64,000 bases of DNA from Aliikangiella marina (GTDB lineage Bacteria > Pseudomonadota > Gammaproteobacteria > Enterobacterales > Kangiellaceae), in contig NZ_VIKR01000004.1 of the NCBI RefSeq assembly GCF_007004765.1, positions 372,001-436,000 on the forward strand. Reading direction: 5' to 3'. The position numbers and the translations under genes were made by a program. Under the pieces are notes generated by a model, which saw only the letters and a list, made by a program, of their open reading frames with translations, did not search any database and had not been told where the DNA came from. This document shows positions 54,511 through 62,121 of this stretch, in pieces (within the stretch, counting starts at the first letter, position 1; the number at the start of each line of letters is the position of its first letter).

Positions 54511-55000
54511 AGGACTCCAACATGACGTGCATCTTGTGCGGGTCAACCTCCAATTCTGCAGCCATTTGAGCCGAAACCCTTGCTGGCCAGCTTAGCCAAG
54601 CATCTCGCTCAGATCGAGCCATACGAAAGACATGAGCTATGGCCTTGGCACGATCGACCAACTCTTTTTTAAGCTGCTGTAATTTGATTCGATTAGTTTG
54701 TGCTTTCAGCACTTCATTGGCAGTTCTGGCTTGCATATAGGTGGTGCCACCACCGGTATTGCCACTTTCACTTAGGGTATCTGCGACCGCATCCAGTGCC
54801 GCTTTGGGGACTACTTTTGTCGCACCCGATGATTTGCGTTGCTGGGCGCGATCCGTGTTGCGATCCCATTGCTTGTCGACTTTATCGATATCAATCGTGC
54901 CATCAGATTCCGCTTGGATACGGCCAGACTTAATCGCTTTCCGCACTGCAGTATCAGATACCCCTCGATGTTTGGCATAAGCCCGCAGTGATACACCCAT
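54458..55000 (-). CDS. Terminase small subunit (Nu1-like)
   Basis: The 180-residue protein starts with a winged HTH (SLRAYAKHRGVSDTAVRKAIKSGRI) that should recognise the cos site. A coiled dimerisation region follows (RTANEVLKAQTNRIKLQQLKKELVDRAKAIAHVF), and the end binds the large subunit. It overlaps the large-subunit gene by 53 bp. A cos site would be expected just upstream, near 55000-55110 or beyond, but I cannot identify it. Confidence 0.88.
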   Translation of the reverse strand: MGVSLRAYAKHRGVSDTAVRKAIKSGRIQAESDGTIDIDKVDKQWDRNTDRAQQRKSSGATKVVPKAALDAVADTLSESGNTGGGTTYMQARTANEVLKAQTNRIKLQQLKKELVDRAKAIAHVFRMARSERDAWLSWPARVSAQMAAELEVDPHKMHVMLESYVRQHLSELSDIQPKVD

Positions 55001-55106
55001 GTTTTAACCTGTTGTTTTTAATCGAATTAATAAGCAGAAATGAGTTGATAAGGCCGCTGAATGAAGCGTTCATGTGCTTAACAGAACAGCATTTGGAGAC
55101 AACAAA

Positions 55107-55319
55107 ATGGCCCACAAACAAGACGCATTAGACGCTTTTTTAGCCCGGAAAGCCGAAATTGATAATGCACTTGAGCGCCTTCAGGCACTCAGCGATGACC
55201 ACTTCAACGCTCACCCCGACGAAATCAACTGGGGGCACGTGGGCGATCTGGGGCACTACGCCGAACTCCTCAAACAAATTACCGATTCAGCCTTTAAAGA
55301 AGGCGAACATGCCGAATAA
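55107..55319 (+). CDS. Small plus-strand protein of a moron-like cluster
   Basis: The 70-residue acidic helical protein starts at ATG 55107 with TTGGAGA upstream. It has no recognised domain; a helical stretch (LDAFLARKAEIDNALERLQAL) dominates. It lies opposite in strand to all surrounding phage genes, and is 10 bp ahead of the DUF3489-like gene, so the three plus-strand genes form one small operon between terminase and methyltransferase. Confidence 0.65.
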   Translation: MAHKQDALDAFLARKAEIDNALERLQALSDDHFNAHPDEINWGHVGDLGHYAELLKQITDSAFKEGEHAE

Positions 55320-55329
55320 GGAGCGCACT

Positions 55330-55785
55330 ATGAGCAAATTAACTGATACCCAAGCCGCCATTTTGCAAGCCGCGAGTAAGCGGCCAGATGGCAACATCGA
55401 GCCACTACCAAGTAATATCAATGCAGGCATTAAACCCAGAGTCATCCAAGGGCTTCTAACTCGGAAGCTCATCACCCAAAATGGCGATAGCTACACCATC
55501 AATGAAAATGGCTTTGACGCCATAGGCTTAGAAGCACCTTTAAAATCAGAAACCAACAAGACAATCACCCTTCGAGAAGGCACTAAACAATCACGTATGA
55601 TCGCTCTAATGCAGCGCCCAGAAGGCGCCAGCATTGAAGAAATTTGTACTGAAACTGGCTGGCAAAAGCACACCGTTCGAGGTGTCTTTTCAAACACAGT
55701 TAAAAAACGACTGGGTATGACGATCACCTCATACAAAGATGATGGCCAACAACGCCGATATCGTGTGCAAGGAGGTGACCAATGA
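55330..55785 (+). CDS. DUF3489-like protein with winged-helix features
   Basis: The 151-residue protein starts at ATG 55330 after a strong AAGGAG. The C-terminal half (REGTKQSRMIALMQRPEGASIEEICTETGWQKHTVRGVFSNTVKKRLGMTI then YRVQGGD) is the DUF3489 signature, probably DNA-binding. The N-terminal half (LTDTQAAILQAASKRPDGNIEPLP) looks like another winged helix. Function is unknown; such proteins are common in prophages. A longer frame from 55159 is out of context and overlaps the previous gene. Confidence 0.85.
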   Translation: MSKLTDTQAAILQAASKRPDGNIEPLPSNINAGIKPRVIQGLLTRKLITQNGDSYTINENGFDAIGLEAPLKSETNKTITLREGTKQSRMIALMQRPEGASIEEICTETGWQKHTVRGVFSNTVKKRLGMTITSYKDDGQQRRYRVQGGDQ

Positions 55786-56123
55786 GCACCCGCTGCTTTA
55801 TTGCGATGACTAAAGACAATACCAATTTCCAATCAATTTATTGCCATCACGATGGCTATGATTCAGTTAATGGTGTTGGACCAACGCTGCGGCAATATCA
55901 CAATAGTGAATCCCACGCCGAAAGCCTGATTGCGCTGGGCGACATTTCCTACGTGCAGGGAGCAACAGTCTGTGCTTACCACCGTGATCGTGGCGATGCC
56001 TGGGAGCAAACCCAGCCAAGAACTACCCGAAGCGAATCAGAGCTATTTGCACTGGCCAAAGCCTGTGATGCCCAATACCTGTACCTTTTTAAACAAAGCG
56101 AATGGCACACATTTAAGCTTTAA
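55782..56123 (+). CDS. Small plus-strand phage protein, unknown function
   Basis: The 113-residue protein is unrecognised. It is rich in His, Tyr and Cys (CFIAMTKDNTNFQSIYCHHDGYDSVNGVG), with a compact beta-like core and a LFALAKACDAQYLYLF end. It is coupled to the DUF3489-like gene by a 4-bp overlap and its stop overlaps the convergent methyltransferase stop by 4 bp. A small accessory or defence-type role is possible but nothing shows it. Confidence 0.65.
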   Translation: MSTRCFIAMTKDNTNFQSIYCHHDGYDSVNGVGPTLRQYHNSESHAESLIALGDISYVQGATVCAYHRDRGDAWEQTQPRTTRSESELFALAKACDAQYLYLFKQSEWHTFKL

Positions 56124-57385
56124 TTCGCAACTGCTTCTGTTTGCATTGATAGGGCAACCTCATCAAAGGAAAGCTCATCACTTTCACGGATAGCCTGCTC
56201 GCCCGAGTAGTCCTGCCAGCGCCTGACAATGACATCCACATACTTAGGGTCCAATTCGATCAAGCGTGCTGCACGACCTGTTTTTTCACAAGCAATCAAT
56301 GTGCTTCCAGATCCACCAAAAAGATCGAGCACAATGTCTCGGCTCTTACTGGAATTGCGAAGCGCACGCTCAACCAACTCCACCGGTTTCATTGTTGGGT
56401 GCAAATCATTTTTAACGGGTTTGTTAAAAAACCAAACGTCTCCCTGATCACGAGCCCCACACCAAAAGTGGTCGTTGCCTTCGCGCCAACCATACAAAAT
56501 CGGTTCATACTGACGCTGATAATCGGATCGACCTAGAGTGAAAGTATTTTTTGCCCATACGATAAATGTTGACCACTTGCCGCCAGCATCTCGAAACGCT
56601 TTTTGAAGCGTGTCTAATTCACTGGATGACATGGCGATGTAGCACGCTCCTTTAGTCACACTCAAAAGATTCGTGAGCGCATCTTTAAGAAACTGATAAA
56701 AATCATCACCCAGATTGTCATTCATAATGCGCCGATCTTTACCGCGCATTTTGTCTTTAGCGTTGTTGCCGTAATCAACGTTATAAGGTGGATCGGTGAA
56801 AGCCATATCGGCAAGCTCACCGCTCATTAATTTTTCTAAATCCTGTTTGCTAGTCGAATCCCCACATAACAATCGATGGTTACCCAAAACCCACACATCA
56901 CCATGTCGGCTTACAGGCTCATCTTCCACCTCGGGAATTTCATCCTCATCACTTTCACCAGACTGTTCGTTGTTACCCAAAAGCTCATCCAGCTCCTCGT
57001 CAGAGAAGCCGATGAGATCAAGGTCAAAACCCAGATCGCCGAGTTCTTCAAGTTCTAGCTTGAGAAGCTCATCATTCCATCCAGCGTTTTCAGCAATCTT
57101 GTTATCTGCGATCACCAATGCGCGACGTTGTGCTTCGGTCAAGTGATGTAAAACGATCACCGGAACCGTGTCTAAACCAAGTTGCTGAGCCGCCATCAAG
57201 CGACCATGGCCTGCGATAATGACGTTGTCATCACCGACCAAAATCGGATTCACAAAGCCAAATTCTGCTATCGAACCGGCTATTTGCGATACCTGTGTAT
57301 CGTCATGCGTCCTCGCATTTTTGGCATAGGGAATGAGTCGTTGAAGCGACCAGTGCTCCACCGATTCGACAGTGTTAAGTTGCAT
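56120..57385 (-). CDS. ParB-like domain fused to a DNA methyltransferase
   Basis: The 421-residue protein has an N-terminal ParB/Srx-like domain (about 1-120, with NPILVGDDNVIIAGHGRLMAAQQLG), an acidic linker (about 125-165) and a C-terminal beta-class N4/N6 methyltransferase. There, the catalytic motif DPPYNV comes before the SAM motif DLFGGSGSTL. The FWCGARDQGDVWFF region carries target contacts. ParB-methyltransferase fusions are common in phages and may protect phage DNA from restriction. Target sequence and base are unknown. It stands apart from neighbours, with convergent plus-strand genes on its left. Confidence 0.92.
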   Translation of the reverse strand: MQLNTVESVEHWSLQRLIPYAKNARTHDDTQVSQIAGSIAEFGFVNPILVGDDNVIIAGHGRLMAAQQLGLDTVPVIVLHHLTEAQRRALVIADNKIAENAGWNDELLKLELEELGDLGFDLDLIGFSDEELDELLGNNEQSGESDEDEIPEVEDEPVSRHGDVWVLGNHRLLCGDSTSKQDLEKLMSGELADMAFTDPPYNVDYGNNAKDKMRGKDRRIMNDNLGDDFYQFLKDALTNLLSVTKGACYIAMSSSELDTLQKAFRDAGGKWSTFIVWAKNTFTLGRSDYQRQYEPILYGWREGNDHFWCGARDQGDVWFFNKPVKNDLHPTMKPVELVERALRNSSKSRDIVLDLFGGSGSTLIACEKTGRAARLIELDPKYVDVIVRRWQDYSGEQAIRESDELSFDEVALSMQTEAVAN

Positions 57386-57531
57386 TAGATTACCTTGGAA
57401 ATTGCAGTGCGAACTGCGAACCTGCGAACCCGGTTTAACGGGCTGTCGCTAGCGAAATGCGGCGGCCTTGCGACCCGCATCGATTCGATGGCCAGGAAGG
57501 ACCCATTTTTTTCCGGGGCCAGAAATAGCAA

Positions 57532-57555
57532 AGCCACGGTGTGGTGGCCGTGGCT
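57532..57555 (-). terminator. Possible hairpin terminator upstream of the methyltransferase
   Basis: AGCCACGG (57532-57539) pairs with CCGTGGCT (57548-57555) around an 8-nt loop, followed on the minus strand by TTGCTATTT. It lies in the 246-bp gap 57386-57631, where I find no gene. It may end the replication transcript. Confidence 0.4.
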
Positions 57556-57631
57556 TGTGTGCAGTTCACTCGTGAGATTAGCAAGTATTCTCGCCTAAAA
57601 ACCGGGTTTTGTCCCACTGGGGGTTTTGGCA

Positions 57632-58021
57632 TTAGCACGCAGGTCTTTGCTCTTGCGCGAGCCGCTCCGCAATTTTTATTAACGCCCCTTGCCAATAACG
57701 CTGTGCCGACGTTCTTGGAAACCCAGTCTCACGAGAGATCACTCGCCATGGCGTTCGATAAGCTCGTAACCAAATCAGGTTTCTTTCACCATGATTGACA
57801 TACGTTATCCATGACAGCGTTTCCTCCATGCGGGTGATTTGGTCTGGCGTTGGACGTAAACGAATCGGTTGAACCTCTTGTCTGGCGAGCTCTCTCCGAT
57901 CGTATTTGATCTCTGGCCAATAGCTCACGTAACCCAAGCTTCGCTCACCAGGCAATTTACGCAGCGTTGATACACACTCCTCAAATCTGAGAGCAACGTG
58001 TTCTGGCGTGAAGTTATTCAT
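57632..58021 (-). CDS. DUF6362-like phage protein
   Basis: The 129-residue protein resembles DUF6362: RPTPDQITRMEETLSWITYVNHGERNLIWLRAYRTPWRVIS then RTSAQRYWQGALIKIAERL, a C-terminal helix-turn-helix of sigma-factor-like type. Proteins with this layout are found before terminase or late genes in phages and might regulate transcription, but this is unproven. It overlaps the RuvC-like gene by 4 bp. Confidence 0.8.
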   Translation of the reverse strand: MNNFTPEHVALRFEECVSTLRKLPGERSLGYVSYWPEIKYDRRELARQEVQPIRLRPTPDQITRMEETLSWITYVNHGERNLIWLRAYRTPWRVISRETGFPRTSAQRYWQGALIKIAERLAQEQRPAC

Positions 58022-58791
58022 AATTGCTCTCCTATTCGTTGATCAATAGCCCAATAAACCAAAGCCAATGCATCGGCTTCGTTATCATCCGCTGGGAGAT
58101 GGCCTCGCGCTTTCGCTGACTCAATCATCATGGTTTTATTCGCATTACCTTTGCCAGTTGCATGCCGCTTGATGGTTCCAACCGGAACACCCTCGTAGGC
58201 AATATTTTGTTGCTCACACCAAGCAGTCAGATGCGCCATAAAACCACCGTAAGCGTGAGCCGCATCCACACCCATGTGACGACGAACTTCCTCAAAAAAC
58301 ACCATGCTGATAGGCCCAGCATTTTCGTTTAGCTCATTCAAGAAACGGTTGAACTTCAAAAAGCGCATACCGCCACCTTGCCAGCGATCGTTTTTAAAAC
58401 TGATGGTGCCGCTGGTGATCACGCCTTGTTTGGAATGAATTGCCCATCCAGTTGTTGTACCCAAATCCAAGCACAGCACTACAGTCAATGTTCGGTTGAT
58501 ACTCTCTTTCTCACCGAGATGGAGAGCCTCCCCTTTAGGGGACTCTCCTCTCTCGTAGAGAGAGGGGGTTTGCGTGCAATCTGGATTTGTCTCTGAAACC
58601 CTTGAATTATCTGGGATTGCGTTCAGTTTGCAGGGGGGATCCGCAATCTGGGCTCCGCAATCTGCAATCTGGCTGGATGCCTTGTTATTGCTGACTTCCA
58701 GTTTGCGGGTAGTTTGCAGATTGCAGCAAACTGGTTCAGATTGCAGACTGCAAATGGCCATGTTCGAGGCCTTATTTTGATCATGATTCAT
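58018..58791 (-). CDS. RuvC-like Holliday-junction resolvase family protein with long N-terminal extension
   Basis: The 257-residue product ends in a RuvC-like RNase H-fold domain of about 155 residues: LCLDLGTTTGWA holds the first catalytic Asp, FEEV is the second acidic strand, and DDNEADALALVYWA the last. It would resolve branched DNA in replication or packaging. The ATG at 58791 is backed by AGGAGG 9 nt upstream. The first 100 residues are low-complexity and coincide with DNA repeats at 58520-58750, so they may be a by-product of a cis-acting site or an inserted repeat. A shorter product from TTG 58488 cannot be excluded. Confidence 0.78.
   Translation of the reverse strand: MNHDQNKASNMAICSLQSEPVCCNLQTTRKLEVSNNKASSQIADCGAQIADPPCKLNAIPDNSRVSETNPDCTQTPSLYERGESPKGEALHLGEKESINRTLTVVLCLDLGTTTGWAIHSKQGVITSGTISFKNDRWQGGGMRFLKFNRFLNELNENAGPISMVFFEEVRRHMGVDAAHAYGGFMAHLTAWCEQQNIAYEGVPVGTIKRHATGKGNANKTMMIESAKARGHLPADDNEADALALVYWAIDQRIGEQL
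58520..58750. repeat. Iteron-like cluster: six GCAATCTG copies plus inverted repeats
   Basis: GCAATCTG occurs forward at 58576-58583, 58643-58650, 58657-58664 and 58664-58671, and inverted at 58717-58724 and 58737-58744. AGTTTGC/GCAAACT (58711-58717 and 58726-58732) forms a further inverted repeat. CCTCTCTC/GAGAGAGG (58547-58554 and 58558-58565) and CCCC/GGGG arms (58530-58541) lie to the left. The cluster is inside the 5' part of the RuvC-like gene and directly downstream of the primase-helicase gene, like iterons in a phage origin. Confidence 0.6.
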
Positions 58792-61006
58792 GGCTTGTTT
58801 CCTCCTGGTACACCCAAACATCCGGATTCTCGACGGGGAGCACCGCACCGGTTTGAGCGCATTTGTAATGGGTGGGTTTAACCCACAAGTGAGACTGTTT
58901 GACCTCACCGGTATCGGTATCAATGGCTTCCCCTGCGGGAACCGTCATACCCTCAACACAGAGATAGCCGTACTTGCTTCGGGTGAGTGCTGGTAAGTTG
59001 TAGTCCTCAGGATGACGGAAGAACTTGATATCGCCTTTTGTGGCAAGGACAGCAATGCGCTCATTAATGGTCCGGTTCGCACCGAGTCCAGCTTGGCCTT
59101 CGAACGATTCTGCAAACTGATTCGAGGTGTAAACTCGACCTTGCGACGCTTCATCAAAGATCATTTGCACAATGACATCGCGCTTGCGTTGTCGCTCCGC
59201 ATCGAGCTTGGCGCCATAGTCTTGATTGACCAAACGATCACTGTGAGGATCCAATTCAATCCAGCGCCCCTGACTTTTATCTACCCGCTTGGCAGGTAAG
59301 CCAGGTCCATTGCGCAGCTCGAACACCAAGGTGCGATCCGTCAGCATTTCATCAGGGCGATACAGCAACATGCCGGTGGTGTAGTAACCACGCAAACTGC
59401 CTGCACCTGACAAGGCTAGAAACGGATCTTCCTCGACCTGTTTTTTACTGATCTTCTTGGTGTGGTGAGCCAGGATGATTCCTGCATCGGGATTGACCGC
59501 ATCACGCAATTGTTCAACTCGCTCACGCAAGAAAAACAACATCGCGTTGTTGTCGTTTTCGCTATTGCCTTCAGGGCCACCGTCGAACACATTGCGAATA
59601 GGGTCAATTACCAGAATATCGACACCACCTTGAGATGCAGCCCGCTGCAGTGCCTCGATCACTTGCTCAACACCCTGATCATTGAGCACTAAACGAAGCT
59701 GAGGTGTGACCAAAAGGTTATTGGCAGCTTGACGACTTACTGCTTCTGGCAAACCCATGGACTGAATCCGCTCACGCAAGTAGTGATACTGAACCTCGGC
59801 TTGCAGGTAAAACACCCGCAATGGCCTTGAGGGCGTGAGCTCAAGAAAGGGCTCGCCTGCCGCCATATGCGTTAACCAAGACAACAGAAAATCACTTTTC
59901 CCCACCTTAGGCGCACCACCAAATACAATCATGCCGCCGGGCGTTAAAACCCTCGGTGCAATCAAATCGTCTGGCATCGGCGAGGTATCGGCTAACAACT
60001 CCCCTAATGAATGCAGCGGTATCGGCTCAGCATCTTTAACAATGGTTCTCGGTGCCGACTGAACGAAAGCCCACACATCCATCCCTTCATCGACTGCATC
60101 ATAGGCGTCCCACTTAACGGATTTATCACCCGGAATATGCAAAACCGCCACAGAAGCGGCACCGCCGCATGCGATCGCTTCTGATGCTTTTCTGGCATAC
60201 TCAGCACCCGCATCATCATTGTCAGGCCAGACTAAAACGTGTTTATCTTTCAGTGGCGACCAATCCGTTTTCGCTATTGGAGCATTAGCGCCATTCATGG
60301 CCGTGGTTGCCACCAATCCTAAGCGAATGAGTGCGTCCGCAGCCTTTTCACCTTCGACCAGTACCACTTGATTGGCGCTTAATATTTGAGGCTGGTTGTA
60401 GAGCGGTCTTGGATCCGGTGCTTTCATTGAGCGTGATCGCACATCCCACGGTCTGAACTCTTTGCCCGACTCGGTATCGTATCTATATACGCAGGCAATT
60501 AGCTGACCTTGGCTATCACGATAATCCCATTTTCCGGTTGCTGGCCCAAGGTCATCAGTAGGTTGTTGTCGAGCAGGCATTGTGGGTTTATTGGCTTTCT
60601 CATAAGCCACGGATAATGTCCGTGATTGATCAACAGACACACCTAACCATTGAGCGACAGAATTCACCAGCTCAGGAAATTGGCTGGCGGTATCAAAGCC
60701 ATTAACACGTGCCCAGGCATCAAAGATGTCACCACCTTCTCCGGTAGCAAAATCCATCCACATACCTGCACGAGAACCTGCAAGTTCAACGACTAAACTT
60801 TTACCGGGATTGCCTTCCAGATCGCCTACAATGAACTGCTTGCCTCGATGCTTTCCTGCAGGAAACAGATAGGTCAACACAGCATCTAACGAATCGATTA
60901 ATCGTTGCTTGAGCTCTCGAGCATCATGCTTTGATTTTGTTGATTCACCCTGCTCAGGTGCGTCGTTAAAATCGAGCCAGATCACTTTATCGGTGCTGCT
61001 GTTCAT
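58781..61006 (-). CDS. Phage primase-helicase (TOPRIM plus RepA-like AAA ATPase)
   Basis: The 741-residue replication protein has a primase-like N-terminal region, a TOPRIM-like domain (VVLVEGEKAADALIRLG, then VLVWPDNDDAG) and a RecA/RepA-type helicase (about 350-570). The helicase has Walker A GGAPKVGKSDFLL, Walker B ILVIDPIRNVFDG and ILAHHTKK. The start ATG 61006 overlaps the nuclease stop by 4 bp, with AGGAGGTG upstream. It is the likely motor of phage DNA replication. An iteron-like cluster lies immediately downstream. Confidence 0.9.
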   Translation of the reverse strand: MNSSTDKVIWLDFNDAPEQGESTKSKHDARELKQRLIDSLDAVLTYLFPAGKHRGKQFIVGDLEGNPGKSLVVELAGSRAGMWMDFATGEGGDIFDAWARVNGFDTASQFPELVNSVAQWLGVSVDQSRTLSVAYEKANKPTMPARQQPTDDLGPATGKWDYRDSQGQLIACVYRYDTESGKEFRPWDVRSRSMKAPDPRPLYNQPQILSANQVVLVEGEKAADALIRLGLVATTAMNGANAPIAKTDWSPLKDKHVLVWPDNDDAGAEYARKASEAIACGGAASVAVLHIPGDKSVKWDAYDAVDEGMDVWAFVQSAPRTIVKDAEPIPLHSLGELLADTSPMPDDLIAPRVLTPGGMIVFGGAPKVGKSDFLLSWLTHMAAGEPFLELTPSRPLRVFYLQAEVQYHYLRERIQSMGLPEAVSRQAANNLLVTPQLRLVLNDQGVEQVIEALQRAASQGGVDILVIDPIRNVFDGGPEGNSENDNNAMLFFLRERVEQLRDAVNPDAGIILAHHTKKISKKQVEEDPFLALSGAGSLRGYYTTGMLLYRPDEMLTDRTLVFELRNGPGLPAKRVDKSQGRWIELDPHSDRLVNQDYGAKLDAERQRKRDVIVQMIFDEASQGRVYTSNQFAESFEGQAGLGANRTINERIAVLATKGDIKFFRHPEDYNLPALTRSKYGYLCVEGMTVPAGEAIDTDTGEVKQSHLWVKPTHYKCAQTGAVLPVENPDVWVYQEETSHES

Positions 61007-61764
61007 TGCGCACCTCCTGGCCAGCAGCGATCCTGCCAAGAGCAAAACTTACACTCGTAATGGGCTGGGTCTTTACTGATTCTGGGTAGAAGTTCTCCTG
61101 CATCAGTCGCCTGAATGACACGCACACCTCGATCGGATGCCCGCTGAGCCAACTCACCATTAAAAGGAACCCACTCGAAATACAATTCGGCGGTATCTTT
61201 ATTCATGGCAGTGAACAAGGCGGGATTGGAAGCAATGCCAGGAATCTGTTCTTCCATGTAGGCCTGATACAACGCTATCTGTGCCGCATAGACCGGTTTA
61301 GAAAGAGTCACACCACGTTTGACCGTGTCCTTCCAAGACTTTGCATTCAGTGATTTACACTCCCACAAAGCAGGAAAGCCTTCGCCAATTGATTCAGGTC
61401 CTCCGGCAAGCACGCCATCCACGTGTCCACGCAAACGGCCATTCACGGCAGAAAAACCGAACTGGCCACCGGTGGATGTTTCCGTATACAGATCAAAGCC
61501 TGCTTTACGCAACCAATCGATAGCGAGCTCTTCAAAGACATGACCCGCCGCAAAAATTCTAAGAGTTCGTCCAGTAAATGATCTACCTTCGTCGACAGGT
61601 GTATGTGTGAACTCAAACTGCAAAGCACGATCGCAAGACACTCCAAGTCTTGAAGCACCAAGATAATTTCTTGGTACTTGTGACAGCTGTTCTTGCTGTA
61701 ATGCTACGTCGATGCGTTCACTGACTTGTTCCGACAAGGTTGGTCGATGATTAAAATCCAACAT
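61003..61764 (-). CDS. PD-(D/E)XK nuclease with Cas4-like cysteine cluster
   Basis: The 253-residue protein has the nuclease core: GRLRGHVDGVL with the catalytic Asp, ALWECKSLN as the ExK strand, and QIALYQAYM as the QxxxY motif of the RecB/Cas4 family. YECKFCSWQDRCW at the end and Cys near residue 44 could hold an Fe-S cluster as in Cas4 and AddB. A role in phage recombination or DNA end processing fits. It overlaps neighbours on both sides by 1-4 bp. No CRISPR array or cas1/cas2 is present. Confidence 0.87.
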   Translation of the reverse strand: MLDFNHRPTLSEQVSERIDVALQQEQLSQVPRNYLGASRLGVSCDRALQFEFTHTPVDEGRSFTGRTLRIFAAGHVFEELAIDWLRKAGFDLYTETSTGGQFGFSAVNGRLRGHVDGVLAGGPESIGEGFPALWECKSLNAKSWKDTVKRGVTLSKPVYAAQIALYQAYMEEQIPGIASNPALFTAMNKDTAELYFEWVPFNGELAQRASDRGVRVIQATDAGELLPRISKDPAHYECKFCSWQDRCWPGGAQ

Positions 61765-62120
61765 CAGAAAGGCACCTCGTCTTTGTACAACTCCTGCAAA
61801 GTCTGGTGATAGGACTCAAGCACTGTATCCACCAAACCAACAATTTCTGTTTTGCTGTAATCACCCAGTCCTTTGTCCATACCAACAGCCATTACAAAAT
61901 CAGCAAGTGGGGCCAAGACAGACTCAGCAGCTTTTTGTTCTAAATCAGTTCTGTTCATGGCCACTCCCTTACGATGCAACTGGTAATGGATGTCTTGGCA
62001 CTGCTTGGAACAGAATCGTTTAAAGCTAGCGCGCCGACTGTCGCTGGATTGGTTACGGCTTGGATCAAGCCAGCAAAAGCCTCGAGGCGGTTTGTGGCAA
62101 ATAAAGCAACGGTAATGCAC
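61764..62120 (-). CDS. Small Cys-rich phage protein (DUF6511-like)
   Basis: The 118-residue protein starts at GTG 62120 with AAGGAGG upstream. An N-terminal zinc-finger-like unit (CFICHKPPRGFCW then FCSKQCQDIH) is followed by a helical C-terminal half. It resembles the DUF6511-type proteins seen in phage replication modules. It is coupled to the nuclease gene (1-bp overlap) and lies 1 bp after the helicase stop. Likely a nucleic-acid-binding helper; not demonstrated. Confidence 0.75.
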   Translation of the reverse strand: MHYRCFICHKPPRGFCWLDPSRNQSSDSRRASFKRFCSKQCQDIHYQLHRKGVAMNRTDLEQKAAESVLAPLADFVMAVGMDKGLGDYSKTEIVGLVDTVLESYHQTLQELYKDEVPF

Positions 62121-62121
62121 A

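Noticed and set aside
55159-55329. Longer start for the DUF3489-like protein
   Set aside because: The extra segment is an out-of-frame reading of the preceding small gene; AAGGAG marks the start at 55330.
57435-57695. An 86-codon minus-strand open frame
   Set aside because: It overlaps the 3' end of the DUF6362-like gene, has unlikely composition (many Arg, Trp and Pro) and has no supporting start.
61003-61764. Cas4 and hence a CRISPR system
   Set aside because: The nuclease is Cas4-like in fold and Cys cluster only; it lies in a phage replication operon without cas1, cas2 or an array.
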